A stretch of 64,000 bases of DNA from Massilia sp. KIM (GCF_002007115.1 NZ_MVAD01000002.1:620001-684000), one strand, 5' to 3'; shown: positions 49,429 through 59,170, counted from the stretch's first letter. The notes: generated by a model from the sequence alone, not told the origin. Made by a program: numbers and translations.

Positions 49429-50157
49429 ATGTTGAAACTTGAAGGCAAGACCGCCCTGGTCACGGGCGGGAACAGCGGCATCGGCCTGGCGATCGCGCGC
49501 CGCTTCGCGGCCGAAGGCGCGCGCGTCGTCATCACCGGACGCCGCCAGGCCCAGCTCGACGCGGCCGTGGCCGGGATCGGCCCGGCGGCCACCGCGATCG
49601 CCGCCGACCTGACCCGCAAGGCCGACGTCGAGCGCATGATCGCGACGCTCGGGGATATCGTCGGCCGGCTCGACATCCTCGTGTATTCGGCCGGCGTGGC
49701 CGAGTTCTCCCACCTGGCCGACACCACCGACGAGCACCTCGCGCGCAGCTTCGGCCTGAACGTGTTCGGCATGGTGCAGACCGTGACCGGCGCGCTGCCG
49801 TTCATGCGGGAGGGCGGGGCTATCGTGCTGGTCGGCTCGATCGCCGGATCGATGGCCAATCCGGGCTATGGCACCTATTCCGCCACCAAGGCGGCGGTGC
49901 GTTCGTATGCGCGCACCTGGACGGTGGAGCTGGCGCCGCGCGGCATCCGCGTCAACACCCTGAGCCCGGGTCCGACCGACACGCCGATGTTCGACGCCGT
50001 GAGCCTTGACGTGCGCGAGACGATGGCGGCGCGCTCGCCGCTCAAGCGCTTCGCGCGGCCGGAGGAGGTGGCGGATGCGGCCCTGTTCCTGGCCAGCGAG
50101 GAAAGCCGCTTCGTGGGCGGCGTCGAGTTGACGGTGGACGGCGGCTTGAGCGCCTGA
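49429..50157 (+). CDS. Short-chain dehydrogenase/reductase
   Basis: A 242-residue classical SDR: TGGNSGIGLAIARRF is the NAD(P)-binding glycine motif, SGVAEFS holds the NAG position variant, the catalytic Ser, Tyr and Lys lie in VGSIAGSMANPGYGTYSATKAA (YxxxK), and PGPTDTPMF follows. Basic residues after the second strand (TGRRQAQL) suggest NADPH. GAAAGGACA precedes the ATG. Divergent from the HxlR regulator that probably controls it; the substrate is unknown. Confidence 0.9.
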   Translation: MLKLEGKTALVTGGNSGIGLAIARRFAAEGARVVITGRRQAQLDAAVAGIGPAATAIAADLTRKADVERMIATLGDIVGRLDILVYSAGVAEFSHLADTTDEHLARSFGLNVFGMVQTVTGALPFMREGGAIVLVGSIAGSMANPGYGTYSATKAAVRSYARTWTVELAPRGIRVNTLSPGPTDTPMFDAVSLDVRETMAARSPLKRFARPEEVADAALFLASEESRFVGGVELTVDGGLSA

Positions 50158-50162
50158 GGGGC

Positions 50163-50786
50163 CTAGATCGGGAACCCGGCCTTGCGCAGCAGGGTGGCGG
50201 TCTCGAACAGCGGCAGGCCCATGATGCCGGAATGGCTGCCCTCGATGTGCTCGATGAAGACCGCCGCCGCGCCCTGGATGCCGTAGCCGCCCGCCTTGTC
50301 GTAGGGCTCCTGGCTGGCGCAGTAGGCGCGGATCTGCTCGGGGCTGAGGGTGGCGAAGCGCACGTGCGAGACCTGGGTGATCTGCTCGGCGATGTCGAGG
50401 CCGTGCACGGCGATCGAGGTCAGCACCTGGTGGGTGCGGCCCGACAGGCGTTCGAGCATGGCCACCGCCTCGCGGTTGCTGGCCGGCTTGCCGAGGATCT
50501 CGCCATCGATGGTGACGGTGGTGTCGGCCGACAGCACGGGACGCAGCGGCTGGCGGCGCGAGAGCAGCATCTTCCAGCCGCAGGCGCCTTTTTCGCGCGC
50601 CACGCGGGCCACGTAGTCCATCGGGTCCTCGCCCGGCAGCACCTCTTCGCTGACGTCGATGCCGCGCACCGGGTCGTTGCGCAATGCCAGCAGTTCGAAA
50701 TCGACGCCGATCTGACGCAGCAGTTCGCGGCGGCGCGGGCTCTTTGAAGCGAGATAGATCTTCTTGTCGTTGGGTCTCGTGAACAT
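50163..50786 (-). CDS. Maf-family nucleotide pyrophosphatase
   Basis: A 207-residue cytosolic enzyme hydrolysing non-canonical or modified nucleoside triphosphates to monophosphates. The N-terminal ASKSPRRRELLRQIG is the Maf signature, VLSADTTVTIDGEILGKP has the catalytic Asp, and GGYGIQGAAAVFIEHIEGS the conserved C-terminal motif. This resembles the YceF/YhdE group; I cannot say which base it prefers. Last gene of the hemF-to-maf run. Confidence 0.92.
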   Translation of the reverse strand: MFTRPNDKKIYLASKSPRRRELLRQIGVDFELLALRNDPVRGIDVSEEVLPGEDPMDYVARVAREKGACGWKMLLSRRQPLRPVLSADTTVTIDGEILGKPASNREAVAMLERLSGRTHQVLTSIAVHGLDIAEQITQVSHVRFATLSPEQIRAYCASQEPYDKAGGYGIQGAAAVFIEHIEGSHSGIMGLPLFETATLLRKAGFPI

Positions 50787-50791
50787 GGCGG

Positions 50792-51262
50792 TCAGACGCG
50801 GTGGTACGGATGGTTCTGGGTGATGGTCCAGGCACGGTACAACTGTTCGGCCAGCATGACGCGCACGATTCCGTGCGGCAGCGTCATGCTGGAGATGCGG
50901 ATCAGGCCTTCGGCGCGCGCCTTCAGGGCCGGATCGAGCCCGTCGGCCCCGCCGATCAGGAAGGCGGTGTCGCGCCCGTCCTGCTGCCAGGACTCGAGCT
51001 GCTGCGACAGGCCGACGCTGGTCAGGTCCTTGCCGCGCTCGTCCAGCGCGATGATGCGCACGCTTTTCGGCAGCACCGCTTCGATGCGCTCGCGTTCGAG
51101 CGCCATCGCGGTGGCCGCGGTCTTGCTGCCGGAACGCTCGACCGGCTTGACTTCCTTGAGCACGATGCGCAGCTCGGGCGGCATGCGCTTGACGTACTCG
51201 GCGTAGCCGGTTTCGATCCAGGCCGGCATCTTGTGCCCGACCGCGACAATGAGCAGCTGCAT
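50792..51262 (-). CDS. rlmH: 23S rRNA pseudouridine(1915) N3-methyltransferase
   Basis: A 156-residue SPOUT methyltransferase acting on 70S ribosomes. [19 protein letters not shown] begins the protein, ALDERGKDL and [12 protein letters not shown] form the AdoMet knot, and [22 protein letters not shown] and HPYHR are the conserved end. Length is exactly typical. Next to rsfS as in most proteobacteria. Confidence 0.96.
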   Translation of the reverse strand: MQLLIVAVGHKMPAWIETGYAEYVKRMPPELRIVLKEVKPVERSGSKTAATAMALERERIEAVLPKSVRIIALDERGKDLTSVGLSQQLESWQQDGRDTAFLIGGADGLDPALKARAEGLIRISSMTLPHGIVRVMLAEQLYRAWTITQNHPYHRV

Positions 51263-51268
51263 CGAGGA

Positions 51269-51940
51269 TTACTCGGTGTCCTTCTTGATGCGGCGGATCA
51301 CCTTCTTGACCGGTGCGGCGTCGGCCGGGGCGGCGGCCTTCACCGCGCGCTTCGGCTTGGCCTTGGTCGCTTCGACGGCTGCGGTTTCGCTCTTGGACGG
51401 CGCCACCTTCACGGTTTTGCCGACCGGGGCCTTCTTGGCCGCGGCCTTCTTGGCGGGAGCGGCGGCGTCAGCCTTCTTGGCCGCCGGCTTGCGCTCGCGC
51501 ACCGGCTTGGCTTCCGGCTGCTCCTGGTTGGCGGCCAGGTGCTTCGATTTGGTCTTCGGCTCGGCCGCTTCCGCCGCTTCCGGCGTCGACTTGCGCTTGG
51601 CCGCGCCCAGCTTCACCGGTTTGTCGCCCCAGATTTCTTCCAGGCGGTAGTACTGGCGGATCGCCGGCTGCATGATGTGGACGATCATGTCGCCCAGGTC
51701 CACCAGCACCCATTCGCCGGTGTCTTCTCCTTCCAGGCCGACCACTTCGCCGCCTGCTTCCTTGACCTTGTCGCGCACCGAGGCGGCCAGCGCCTTGGTC
51801 TGGCGATTCGAGGTACCCGAAGCCACGGCGATGCGATCGAACAGGCTGGTCAGGTGGGTCGTGTCGAACAGGACGATGTCCTGGCCCTTGACGTCTTCGA
51901 GGGCGTCCACGACGACCGTTTGCAGTTTCTTGATATCCAT
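51269..51940 (-). CDS. rsfS: Ribosome silencing factor with long basic tail
   Basis: A 223-residue protein that binds ribosomal protein L14 and blocks subunit joining in starvation. Residues 1-110 are the RsfS domain (DVKGQDIVLFDTTHLTSLFD, GEWVLVDLGDMIVHIM, YRLEEIWGD). The remaining ~110 residues are Lys/Ala/Pro-rich and probably disordered (AAKKADAAAPAKKAAAKKAP), roughly doubling the usual length. It overlaps nadD by one base. Confidence 0.94.
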   Translation of the reverse strand: MDIKKLQTVVVDALEDVKGQDIVLFDTTHLTSLFDRIAVASGTSNRQTKALAASVRDKVKEAGGEVVGLEGEDTGEWVLVDLGDMIVHIMQPAIRQYYRLEEIWGDKPVKLGAAKRKSTPEAAEAAEPKTKSKHLAANQEQPEAKPVRERKPAAKKADAAAPAKKAAAKKAPVGKTVKVAPSKSETAAVEATKAKPKRAVKAAAPADAAPVKKVIRRIKKDTE

Positions 51941-52599
51941 TAAGTTTTATACAGGTTGTGTTGTTGAATATAGTCTAGCACTTGCGGCACCACCAGCGCG
52001 CCTGCGTCTGCGCCCGCATCTAGGCTGCTGCGCAGGGCATCGCGGATTTGCGTGGCCGATACGTCGACCGCCAGCGTGTGTGCGAGACAAACTTTTCCGT
52101 GCGGCGTATTCCGCACTGCGTCCGGCGTTGCAAGCCGCGCGGACAATTCTTTGGCGACCGCTTCCGGCAGCTGGTCGCTGGCCAGCGCATAGCCGGGGCG
52201 CGCCGCGACCCCGAGGTTGGCCAGGGTGAACAGCTCGCGCCAGTCGCGCCAAGTGTCGAGTTTCTGCAACTGGTCGGCGCCCATCAGGAACACGATCGAA
52301 GCCTCCTCGCCAAGCTCGGCGCGCAGGCCGCGCAGGGTGTCGACCGTATAGGTCGGCGTGCCGCGCTCGATCTCTTGCAGGTCGATGATCACCTGGAAGG
52401 GCTTGCCGGCGAAGGCAAGGTCGAGCATGGCGATGCGGTCGGCGTCGCTGGCCTGCAGCGCACCCTTTTGCCAGGGGCGGGCGGGCAGGATGCGCAACTG
52501 GTCCGGGTGCAGCAAATGGACGAACAGCTCGGCCAGTGCGACGTGGCCGACATGCACTGGGTCGAAACTCCCTCCCAGCAAGGCGACGCAGATGGTCAC
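51940..52599 (-). CDS. nadD: Nicotinate-nucleotide adenylyltransferase
   Basis: A 219-residue NAD biosynthesis enzyme that adenylates nicotinate mononucleotide. The nucleotidyltransferase motif is [14 protein letters not shown], followed by [15 protein letters not shown] and the C-terminal [11 protein letters not shown] (the ISSTxIR motif variant). The start is GTG, overlapping the hemF stop by four bases (GTGA); no ATG fits before the motif. Confidence 0.95.
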   Translation of the reverse strand: MTICVALLGGSFDPVHVGHVALAELFVHLLHPDQLRILPARPWQKGALQASDADRIAMLDLAFAGKPFQVIIDLQEIERGTPTYTVDTLRGLRAELGEEASIVFLMGADQLQKLDTWRDWRELFTLANLGVAARPGYALASDQLPEAVAKELSARLATPDAVRNTPHGKVCLAHTLAVDVSATQIRDALRSSLDAGADAGALVVPQVLDYIQQHNLYKT

Positions 52600-53507
52600 G
52601 GCGCCAGCCAGTCCTTGTGGACCAGGAAGTCGGTGGTCAGCGCGGCTTCCGCGCTGCCGGGTTCCGGATGCCAGTCGTAGCGCCATTTCACGATCGGTGG
52701 CATCGACATCAGGATCGCTTCGGTGCGCCCGCCCGATTGCAGGCCGAACAGGGTGCCGCGGTCCCACACCAGGTTGAACTCGACGTAGCGTCCGCGCCGG
52801 TAGGCCTGGAAGTCGCGCTCGCGTTCGCCGTAGGGCTGGTCCTTGCGCGCCTTCAGGATAGGCAGGTAGGCGTCGAGGAAGCCGTCGCCCACGCTGCGCA
52901 CCATCGCGAACGACTGCTCGAAGCCCGCTTCGTTGAAGTCGTCGAAGAAGATGCCGCCCACGCCGCGCGGCTCCTTGCGGTGCTTGAGATAGAAGTACTC
53001 GTCGCACCAGGTCTTGAAGCGCTGGTGCAGGCTGCTTCCGAAAGGCGCCAGGGCGTCGTGGCAGACCTGGTGGAAGTGGCGCGCGTCGTCCGCGTTGCCG
53101 TAGTAGGGCGTCAGGTCCATGCCGCCGCCGAACCACCAGACCGGGTCCTTGCCTTCCGCGGTCGCCTCGAAGAAGCGCACGTTCATGTGCACGGTCGGGG
53201 CGTAGGGGTTACGCGGGTGCAGCACCAGCGATACGCCCATCGCTTCCCAGGCCCGGCCCGCCAGTTCCGGGCGCGCGGCCATGGCCGAGGGCGGGAGGCT
53301 GGCGCCCATCACGTGCGAGAAGTTCACCCCGCCGCGCTCGATCACATTGCCTTCCTCGATCAGGCGCGAAATGCCGCCGCCGCCTTCCGGACGCTCCCAG
53401 GTATCGCGCAGGAAGGGCTTGCCGTCGACTTCTTCGAGGGCTTGCACGATGCGGGATTGGAGGTCGAGCAGCCAGGCTTTGACGGCGGCTGGGGAGGGTG
53501 TGGACAT
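52596..53507 (-). CDS. hemF: Oxygen-dependent coproporphyrinogen III oxidase
   Basis: A 303-residue haem biosynthesis enzyme that decarboxylates coproporphyrinogen III using O2. [51 protein letters not shown] and [14 protein letters not shown] are its diagnostic motifs. Length is as in E. coli. First gene of the overlapping hemF-nadD-rsfS-rlmH-maf run. Confidence 0.97.
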   Translation of the reverse strand: MSTPSPAAVKAWLLDLQSRIVQALEEVDGKPFLRDTWERPEGGGGISRLIEEGNVIERGGVNFSHVMGASLPPSAMAARPELAGRAWEAMGVSLVLHPRNPYAPTVHMNVRFFEATAEGKDPVWWFGGGMDLTPYYGNADDARHFHQVCHDALAPFGSSLHQRFKTWCDEYFYLKHRKEPRGVGGIFFDDFNEAGFEQSFAMVRSVGDGFLDAYLPILKARKDQPYGERERDFQAYRRGRYVEFNLVWDRGTLFGLQSGGRTEAILMSMPPIVKWRYDWHPEPGSAEAALTTDFLVHKDWLAP

Positions 53508-53609
53508 GCGGATCTGGGTCGGGAAGCGGAAAAAGTGGGCAGATTGTACACCTGCGGGTGGGTTGGGGTAACTATTGGTGCGGGGTTTTGCGTTGGTGGT
53601 GGGTCGTAG

Positions 53610-53728
53610 AACTTGGGTTCCGGCCTGCGCCGGAACGACGGGTTGAAGAACGAGGCCGAGATCATTGATACCGATTTCTCACCAACTGCCTCAAAACCGT
53701 CGTTCCGGCGCAGGCCGGAACCCAAGTT
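53610..53728. repeat. Inverted pair of REP palindromes, locus D
   Basis: A plus copy starting AACTTGGGTTCCGGCC (53610-53640) faces its reverse complement at 53698-53728. The hairpin stem here is GTTCCGGC/GCCGGAAC. It occupies the space between purD and hemF, both on the minus strand. Confidence 0.85.
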
Positions 53729-53774
53729 TGCATGCACACCGCCACCGCGTCCCGCAGCAGCGCCGCCAGCAAAC

Positions 53775-55040
53775 TTACTTCACCCCACGCCACCCAATAT
53801 CCCGCCGATACTGCGCCCCATTGAAGTGAATCTTCTCCACGGACTCGTACGCCTGCTTCTGCGCCATCTTGACGCTGTCGCCCAGCCCCACCACGCACAG
53901 CACGCGCCCGCCGTTGGTCTGCAGGGTGCCTCCCACCAGGCGGGTGCCCGCATGGAAGGTCACGCACTCCGGCGTCTCGGCTGGGATGCCGTCGATGATG
54001 TCGCCCTTGCGCGGGTTGTTCGGGTAGCCTTCGGCCGCCATCACCACGCCCACGGCGGTGCGGCGGTCCCATTCGAGCTCCACCGCGTCCAGGGTGCCGC
54101 TGCAGGCGTGGTCGACCACGCTCAGGAAGTCGCTCTTCAGGCGCGCCATGATCGGCTGGGTCTCCGGGTCGCCCATGCGGCAGTTGAATTCCAGCGTCTT
54201 CGGGTTGCCCTCGGCGTCGATCATCAGGCCGGCGTACAGGAAGCCGGTGTAGTTGATGCCGTCCTTGGCCATGCCCTGGATGGTCGGGTGGATGATCTCG
54301 CGCATCACGCGCGCGTGCATCGACGGGGTCACGATCGGGGCAGGGGAGTAGGCGCCCATGCCGCCCGTGTTCGGGCCCTGGTCATGGTCCTTCAGGCGCT
54401 TGTGGTCCTGGCTGGTCGCCAGGGCCAGCACGTTCTTGCCGTCGCACATGACGATGAAGCTGGCTTCTTCGCCGGCCAGGAATTCCTCGATCACGATGCG
54501 CGCGCCGGCGTCGCCGAAGGCGTTATCCGACAGCATGTGGTCGACCGCGGCATGCGCTTCTTCCAGCGTCATCGCCACCACCACGCCCTTGCCGGCGGCC
54601 AGGCCGTCGGCCTTGATCACGATCGGCGCGCCGTTGGCGTCGACGTAGGCGTGGGCCTGGGCGGCGTCCGAGAAGCTCTGGTACTTGGCGGTCGGGATCC
54701 CGTGGCGCTGCATGAAGGCCTTGGCGAAGTCCTTCGAGCTCTCCAGCTGGGCCGCTTCGCGGGTCGGGCCGAAGATCTTCAGGCCGCGCGCGCGGAACAG
54801 GTTGACGATGCCGGCCGCCAGCGGGGCTTCCGGGCCGACCAGGGTCAGGCCCACGTTCTCGGCCACCACGAAGTCGGCAAGGGCGGCGGGATCGGTGATC
54901 TCGATGTTCACCAGGCGCGGGTCGACCGCGGTGCCGCCGTTGCCCGGCGCGACGAACACGGTCTGGACGCGTTCCGATTGGGCCAGTTTCCAGGCCAGGG
55001 CGTGTTCGCGGCCGCCCGAGCCGATGACGAGGATTTTCAT
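53775..55040 (-). CDS. purD: Phosphoribosylamine-glycine ligase
   Basis: A 421-residue ATP-grasp enzyme of purine synthesis (GAR synthetase). MKILVIGSGGREHALAWKLA starts the protein, GLAAGKGVVVA is the ATP-grasp loop, and EFNCRMGDPETQPIM is a diagnostic segment. Complete, of normal length, 13 bases after yebC on the minus strand. Confidence 0.97.
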   Translation of the reverse strand: MKILVIGSGGREHALAWKLAQSERVQTVFVAPGNGGTAVDPRLVNIEITDPAALADFVVAENVGLTLVGPEAPLAAGIVNLFRARGLKIFGPTREAAQLESSKDFAKAFMQRHGIPTAKYQSFSDAAQAHAYVDANGAPIVIKADGLAAGKGVVVAMTLEEAHAAVDHMLSDNAFGDAGARIVIEEFLAGEEASFIVMCDGKNVLALATSQDHKRLKDHDQGPNTGGMGAYSPAPIVTPSMHARVMREIIHPTIQGMAKDGINYTGFLYAGLMIDAEGNPKTLEFNCRMGDPETQPIMARLKSDFLSVVDHACSGTLDAVELEWDRRTAVGVVMAAEGYPNNPRKGDIIDGIPAETPECVTFHAGTRLVGGTLQTNGGRVLCVVGLGDSVKMAQKQAYESVEKIHFNGAQYRRDIGWRGVK

Positions 55041-55053
55041 GGGGTGGTCCGGG

Positions 55054-55779
55054 TTATTCTTCGATCACGGCGTTGGTGTACACCTCCTGGACGTCGTCCA
55101 GGTTCTCCAGCGCGTCGAGCAGCTTCTGCATCTTGAGCGCGTCTTCGCCGGTGAACACGGTCTCGGTCGCCGGCTTCATGATGACTTCGGCCACCTCGGC
55201 CTTGAAGCCGGCCTTTTCCAGCGCTTCCTTCACGCCGGCGAAGGCGTGCGGGTCGCACAGCACTTCAAAGCCGCCTTCTTCGTCCTGCACCACATCGTCG
55301 GCGCCGGCTTCGAGCGCGGCTTCCATCAGCTTGTCCTCTTCGACGCCGGGGGCGAACAGGAACTGGCCGGTGTGCTTGAACATGAAGGCCACCGAGCCTT
55401 CGGTGCCCATGTTGCCGCCGTATTTGCTGAAGGCGTGGCGCACTTCGGCCACGGTGCGCACGCGGTTGTCGGTCATGCAGTCGACGATGATCGCCGCGCC
55501 GCCGATGCCGTAGCCTTCGTAGCGCACTTCCTCGTAGTTGGCGCCTTCGAGGCCGCCCGAACCGCGCTGGATCGCACGGTTGACGTTATCCTTCGGCATA
55601 TTCGCATCGGCCGCCTTTTCCACCGCCAGGCGCAGGCGCGGGTTGGCGTTGACGTCGCCGCCGCCCATGCGCGCGGCCACGGTGATTTCCTTGATCAGGC
55701 GCGTCCAGATCTTGCCGCGCTTGGCGTCGGTGGCGGCCTTCTTATGCTTGATGTTGGCCCATTTGCTGTGTCCAGCCAT
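55054..55779 (-). CDS. yebC: YebC/PmpR-family DNA-binding regulatory protein
   Basis: A 241-residue protein beginning [22 protein letters not shown], the signature of YebC/TACO1-like proteins. [16 protein letters not shown] follows. Family members act as transcription regulators or help ribosomes at polyproline stretches. Adjacent to purD. Confidence 0.95.
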   Translation of the reverse strand: MAGHSKWANIKHKKAATDAKRGKIWTRLIKEITVAARMGGGDVNANPRLRLAVEKAADANMPKDNVNRAIQRGSGGLEGANYEEVRYEGYGIGGAAIIVDCMTDNRVRTVAEVRHAFSKYGGNMGTEGSVAFMFKHTGQFLFAPGVEEDKLMEAALEAGADDVVQDEEGGFEVLCDPHAFAGVKEALEKAGFKAEVAEVIMKPATETVFTGEDALKMQKLLDALENLDDVQEVYTNAVIEE

Positions 55780-55858
55780 GTCGAGAATTCCTTAGAGGGA
55801 TTGCAAGAATGGCCGACATTCTAACATAGGCCCCCCTCCCCAAAATGGCGGAGCCGAC

Positions 55859-56461
55859 TCACGGAAACAACAAACGGGTGCCCCAGGCCAGCAGCGCGAG
55901 CCCGCCCGCGCAGGCGATCCAGTGCCCGCTGTCGGCGCGCAGTTCGACCGGCGCCAGCAGCAGGATCGCGGCCAGCGCCACCGGGTTGGCGGGGCCCGCA
56001 GCCAGCGGCAGCAGCATCAGCAGGCCGAAGCAGCCCAGGCTGAGGCGCGCGTGCAGCATGCCCCGGCCGAGCGCGCCCAGAAAGCCGTCGCGCCAGCCGG
56101 CCAGCAGGCCCGGCATCGGCGCGCGGCAGTGCTCGAGGCAGGCATGCTTGGCCGGCAGCCACTGGTAGACCCCGGCCACCACCAGGGCCAGGCCGACCGC
56201 GGCGGGGTGGTCGAGGGCGAGCGCATCGTCGAGCAGGCCGGCGCGGTGCAGGGACCAGTGCAGCAGCGCGAGCGAGCCGGCGAAGGCCGCGCACACCAGC
56301 ACGTGGCCGAGCACGAACAGCAGGGTGCGCAGGCCGCGCCAGTCGAGGGCGCGCCGCTGCAGCATGCGCGCGAACACCAGGGTGGCGCGGCTCGACAGCG
56401 GCAGCATCACGGCGGTGCAGATGCCGGCCCACAGGGCGAAGACCAAGCTAAGGGAAGGCAT
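55859..56461 (-). CDS. DUF2182-like integral membrane protein
   Basis: A 200-residue membrane protein of about five to six helices. WLPAKHACLEHCRAPMPGLL matches the conserved Cys/His segment of DUF2182, sometimes described as a predicted metal-binding membrane protein, and GFLGALGRGMLHARLSLGCFG fits its second conserved part. I use MPSLSLVF because the upstream extension is not hydrophobic and lies over the divergent gene's promoter. Function unknown. Confidence 0.75.
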   Translation of the reverse strand: MPSLSLVFALWAGICTAVMLPLSSRATLVFARMLQRRALDWRGLRTLLFVLGHVLVCAAFAGSLALLHWSLHRAGLLDDALALDHPAAVGLALVVAGVYQWLPAKHACLEHCRAPMPGLLAGWRDGFLGALGRGMLHARLSLGCFGLLMLLPLAAGPANPVALAAILLLAPVELRADSGHWIACAGGLALLAWGTRLLFP

Positions 56462-56565
56462 GATGGCGGGCTCCTGTCGTTGATCTCGACAGTTCGACCA
56501 GGAAGCGCGGCCGACGTTCGGCGGCCCCGTCAGCGCGCTTCGCCCAGCCGTTCTACAATCGACGG

Positions 56566-57486
56566 ATGAACCAAAGCGCCGCCCCCCATTCCGCCTCTTC
56601 CCTGCCACGCCCGGTCCTGATCGCCGGCCTGTCGATCGCGATCGGCGGCGCGATCCTGTTTTCCACCAAGGCCATCGTCGCCAAGCTGCTCTACAGGTAC
56701 CACATCGACGCGGTCACCCTGATCGCGTTCAGGATGCTGTTCTCGCTGCCCGTGTTCGCCGCGGTCGCGCTGTGGAAGATGCGCACCGGGCCGGCGCTCT
56801 CGCCCGGCGACCGCTGGCGCCTGGCGGGCCTGGGCCTGGTCGGCTACTACCTGTCGAGCTATCTCGACTTCCTCGGCCTGCAGCACATCACGGCCGGCCT
56901 CGAGCGCCTGATCCTGTTCCTGACGCCGACCTTCGTCCTGGCCATCAACGCCATCTTCTTCAAGCGCCGCATCGCGCCGGTCGAGTGGGCGGCGCTGCTG
57001 CTGGCCTATTGCGGCATCGTGCTGGTCTTCGTGCACGACCTGGAGGGCGGCTCCGGCAGCACGGTGCTCGGTTCCCTGTGCGTGCTGGGCTCGGCGGTCT
57101 CGTATGCGATCTACCTGCTCGGCTCGGGCGAGATGGTGCGCCGCATCGGCTCGCTGCGCCTGGTCGCGTATGCGATGTGCGTGTCGAGCGCGGCCTGCAT
57201 CCTGCAGTTCTTCCTGCTGCGCCCGGCCTCGATGCTGGTGCAGCCGGCGCCCGTTTACTGGCTCTCGCTCGTGAATGCGGTATTCTGTACCATCTTCCCC
57301 GTGTTTATGACCATGGTCGCGGTGCAGCGCATCGGCGCGGCGACCGCCTCGCAGGCAGGCATGATCGGGCCGGTGTCGACGCTCTTCCTCGGCGCCCTCA
57401 TCCTCGGGGAGCCGATCACGGCGGTGCAGCTGGCCGGCACCGCGCTCGTGCTTGTGGGGATTTATCTGCTGTCGCTAAAAAAATGA
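56566..57486 (+). CDS. EamA/DMT-family transporter
   Basis: A 306-residue drug/metabolite transporter with ten predicted helices in two EamA repeats ([40 protein letters not shown]). The end [23 protein letters not shown] is the family's C-terminal signature. It overlaps mgsA by four bases. The substrate is not predictable from sequence. Confidence 0.88.
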   Translation: MNQSAAPHSASSLPRPVLIAGLSIAIGGAILFSTKAIVAKLLYRYHIDAVTLIAFRMLFSLPVFAAVALWKMRTGPALSPGDRWRLAGLGLVGYYLSSYLDFLGLQHITAGLERLILFLTPTFVLAINAIFFKRRIAPVEWAALLLAYCGIVLVFVHDLEGGSGSTVLGSLCVLGSAVSYAIYLLGSGEMVRRIGSLRLVAYAMCVSSAACILQFFLLRPASMLVQPAPVYWLSLVNAVFCTIFPVFMTMVAVQRIGAATASQAGMIGPVSTLFLGALILGEPITAVQLAGTALVLVGIYLLSLKK

Positions 57487-57911
57487 CGAAACCGACCCTG
57501 ACCAACGCAGCACAGAACGCACCCAGAATCGCGCTCATCGCGCACGACAAGAAGAAAGACGACATGATCACGCTCGCGGGCGAGTTCCGCGAGTTCCTGG
57601 AGACCTGCATCCTGTCGGCCACCGGCACCACCGGCGGGCGCCTCGCCAACGAGCTCGGACTCACCGTCGAGCGCAAGCACTCCGGCCCGGTGGGCGGCGA
57701 CCTGCAGATCGGCGCCCAGCTGGTCGACGGCGAGATCGACTGCGTGATCTTCCTGCGCGACCCGATGACGCCCCAGCCCCACGAGCCCGACATCAATGCC
57801 CTGGTGCGCGCCTGCGACGTGCACAACGTCGCCTGCGCCACCAACGTCTCGACCGCGCGCCTGGTGCTGTCGGAACTCCGGCGCACCCATGCGTCCAACG
57901 CTCAGCAATAA
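57483..57911 (+). CDS. mgsA: Methylglyoxal synthase
   Basis: A 142-residue enzyme converting dihydroxyacetone phosphate to methylglyoxal and phosphate. [14 protein letters not shown] holds a catalytic Asp, SATGTTGG the phosphate loop, [15 protein letters not shown] and [14 protein letters not shown] the remaining active-site residues. Translationally coupled to the upstream transporter; the next gene's ribosome binding site (AGGAGG) lies at its end. Confidence 0.95.
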   Translation: MTKPTLTNAAQNAPRIALIAHDKKKDDMITLAGEFREFLETCILSATGTTGGRLANELGLTVERKHSGPVGGDLQIGAQLVDGEIDCVIFLRDPMTPQPHEPDINALVRACDVHNVACATNVSTARLVLSELRRTHASNAQQ

Positions 57912-57921
57912 GGAGGCCCTC

Positions 57922-58899
57922 ATGCGCGCCAAAGCGATTCGGATCGCCGCCCACGGCGGCCCCGAAGTGATGGAATATGTCGACGTCGAGGTGGGCCAGC
58001 CGGCGCCGGGCGAAGCCCTGGTGCGCCAGCACGCGATCGGCCTGAACTACATCGACGTGTACTTCCGCACCGGCCTGTATCCGCAGCCGCTGCCGGGCGG
58101 GCTGGGCCAGGAAGCGGCCGGCGTGGTCGAGGCGGTGGGCGAGGGCGTCGGCCACCTGCGGCCGGGCGACCGTGTGGCCTATGCGGGCGGGGCGCCGGGC
58201 GCCTACGCCGAGCTGCGCAATGTGCCGGCCGGGCAGCTGGTCAAGCTGCCGGATGCGGTGTCCTTCGAGACCGCCGCCGCCATGCTGCTGCAGGGCCTGA
58301 CCGTGCAATACCTGTTCCGCAGCACCTACCCGCTCAAGGGCGGCGAGACCATCCTGTTCCACGCGGCGGCCGGCGGCGTCGGCCTGATCGCCTGCCAGTG
58401 GGCGCGCGCCCTCGGCGTGAACCTGATCGGCACCGTGGGCTCGAAGGAAAAGGGCGAGCTGGCGCTGGCGCACGGGGCATCCCACGTCATCAACTACAAC
58501 GAGGAAGACATCGTGGCCCGCGTGCGCGAGCTGACCGGCGGCGCCGGCGTGCCGGTGGTCTACGACTCGGTGGGCAAGGACACCTTCTTCCGCTCGCTCG
58601 ACTGCCTGCGGCCGCGCGGCCTGATGGTCAGCTTCGGCAATTCCTCGGGCGCGGTCGAGCCCTTCGCGCCCAACGAACTGGCCAAGCGCGGCTCGCTCTA
58701 CCTGACCCGGCCGACCCTGGGCGCCTACGCATCCACCCGCGAGGAGCTGGAAGCCATGGCTGCCGACCTGTTCGACATGGTCGGCAGCGGCAAGATCAAG
58801 GTCGAGGTGCGCCAGACCTTCCCGCTGGCCCAGGTGGCCGAAGCCCATCGCGCCCTCGAAGCGCGCCGCACCACCGGTTCGACGGTGCTGCTGCCATGA
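57922..58899 (+). CDS. Quinone oxidoreductase (QorA-like, zinc-free MDR family)
   Basis: A 325-residue NADPH:quinone oxidoreductase. GLNYIDVYFRTGLYP is the family's N-terminal motif, AAAGGVGLIACQWARALG the NADPH loop, and no structural or catalytic zinc cysteines are present. AGGAGG lies before the ATG. Following mgsA, it may reduce reactive carbonyls; that link is inference. Confidence 0.9.
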   Translation: MRAKAIRIAAHGGPEVMEYVDVEVGQPAPGEALVRQHAIGLNYIDVYFRTGLYPQPLPGGLGQEAAGVVEAVGEGVGHLRPGDRVAYAGGAPGAYAELRNVPAGQLVKLPDAVSFETAAAMLLQGLTVQYLFRSTYPLKGGETILFHAAAGGVGLIACQWARALGVNLIGTVGSKEKGELALAHGASHVINYNEEDIVARVRELTGGAGVPVVYDSVGKDTFFRSLDCLRPRGLMVSFGNSSGAVEPFAPNELAKRGSLYLTRPTLGAYASTREELEAMAADLFDMVGSGKIKVEVRQTFPLAQVAEAHRALEARRTTGSTVLLP

Positions 58900-59039
58900 G
58901 GGACACCCGCGGAGACGAGGGGCCGCCGCCGTCCGGCGGCGATGACGCTCCCAAGTTCGGCCGGCTCCTGATCGTGCTGGCTGCGGCGCTGGTGATGATC
59001 GTCGCCATCACCTTCGCCTCGGAAGCCTGGTTCAGCTGA
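58896..59039 (+). CDS. Small single-helix membrane protein, 47 residues
   Basis: An ATG overlapping the oxidoreductase stop (ATGA) opens a 47-residue frame: a hydrophilic, Asp/Gly/Pro-rich N-terminus (MRDTRGDEGPPPSGGDD), then one membrane helix (LLIVLAAALVMIVAITFA) and a short tail. Overlap and helix make it a plausible small membrane protein. No family recognised. Confidence 0.6.
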   Translation: MRDTRGDEGPPPSGGDDAPKFGRLLIVLAAALVMIVAITFASEAWFS

Positions 59040-59113
59040 TCCATCGCCCCTTGGGGCGCATGCAGGCCGGATTGACAAGCAGATAAGCTCGGTCTAGCAT
59101 GAACGCTCGATAA

Positions 59114-59134
59114 TGATACCGGTACCAAGCGCTT
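59114..59134. promoter_or_regulatory. LacI-type operator before the GH2 gene
   Basis: TGATACCGGTACCA (59114-59127) is a near-perfect palindrome with a central CG, the typical LacI/GalR operator form, immediately followed by AAGCGCTT (59127-59134), another core of that kind. A LacI-family regulator is encoded at the end of the same gene cluster. Confidence 0.6.
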
Positions 59135-59170
59135 GCCCGCGTCGGCTGGCACCGGCACAAGGAGACGAGA

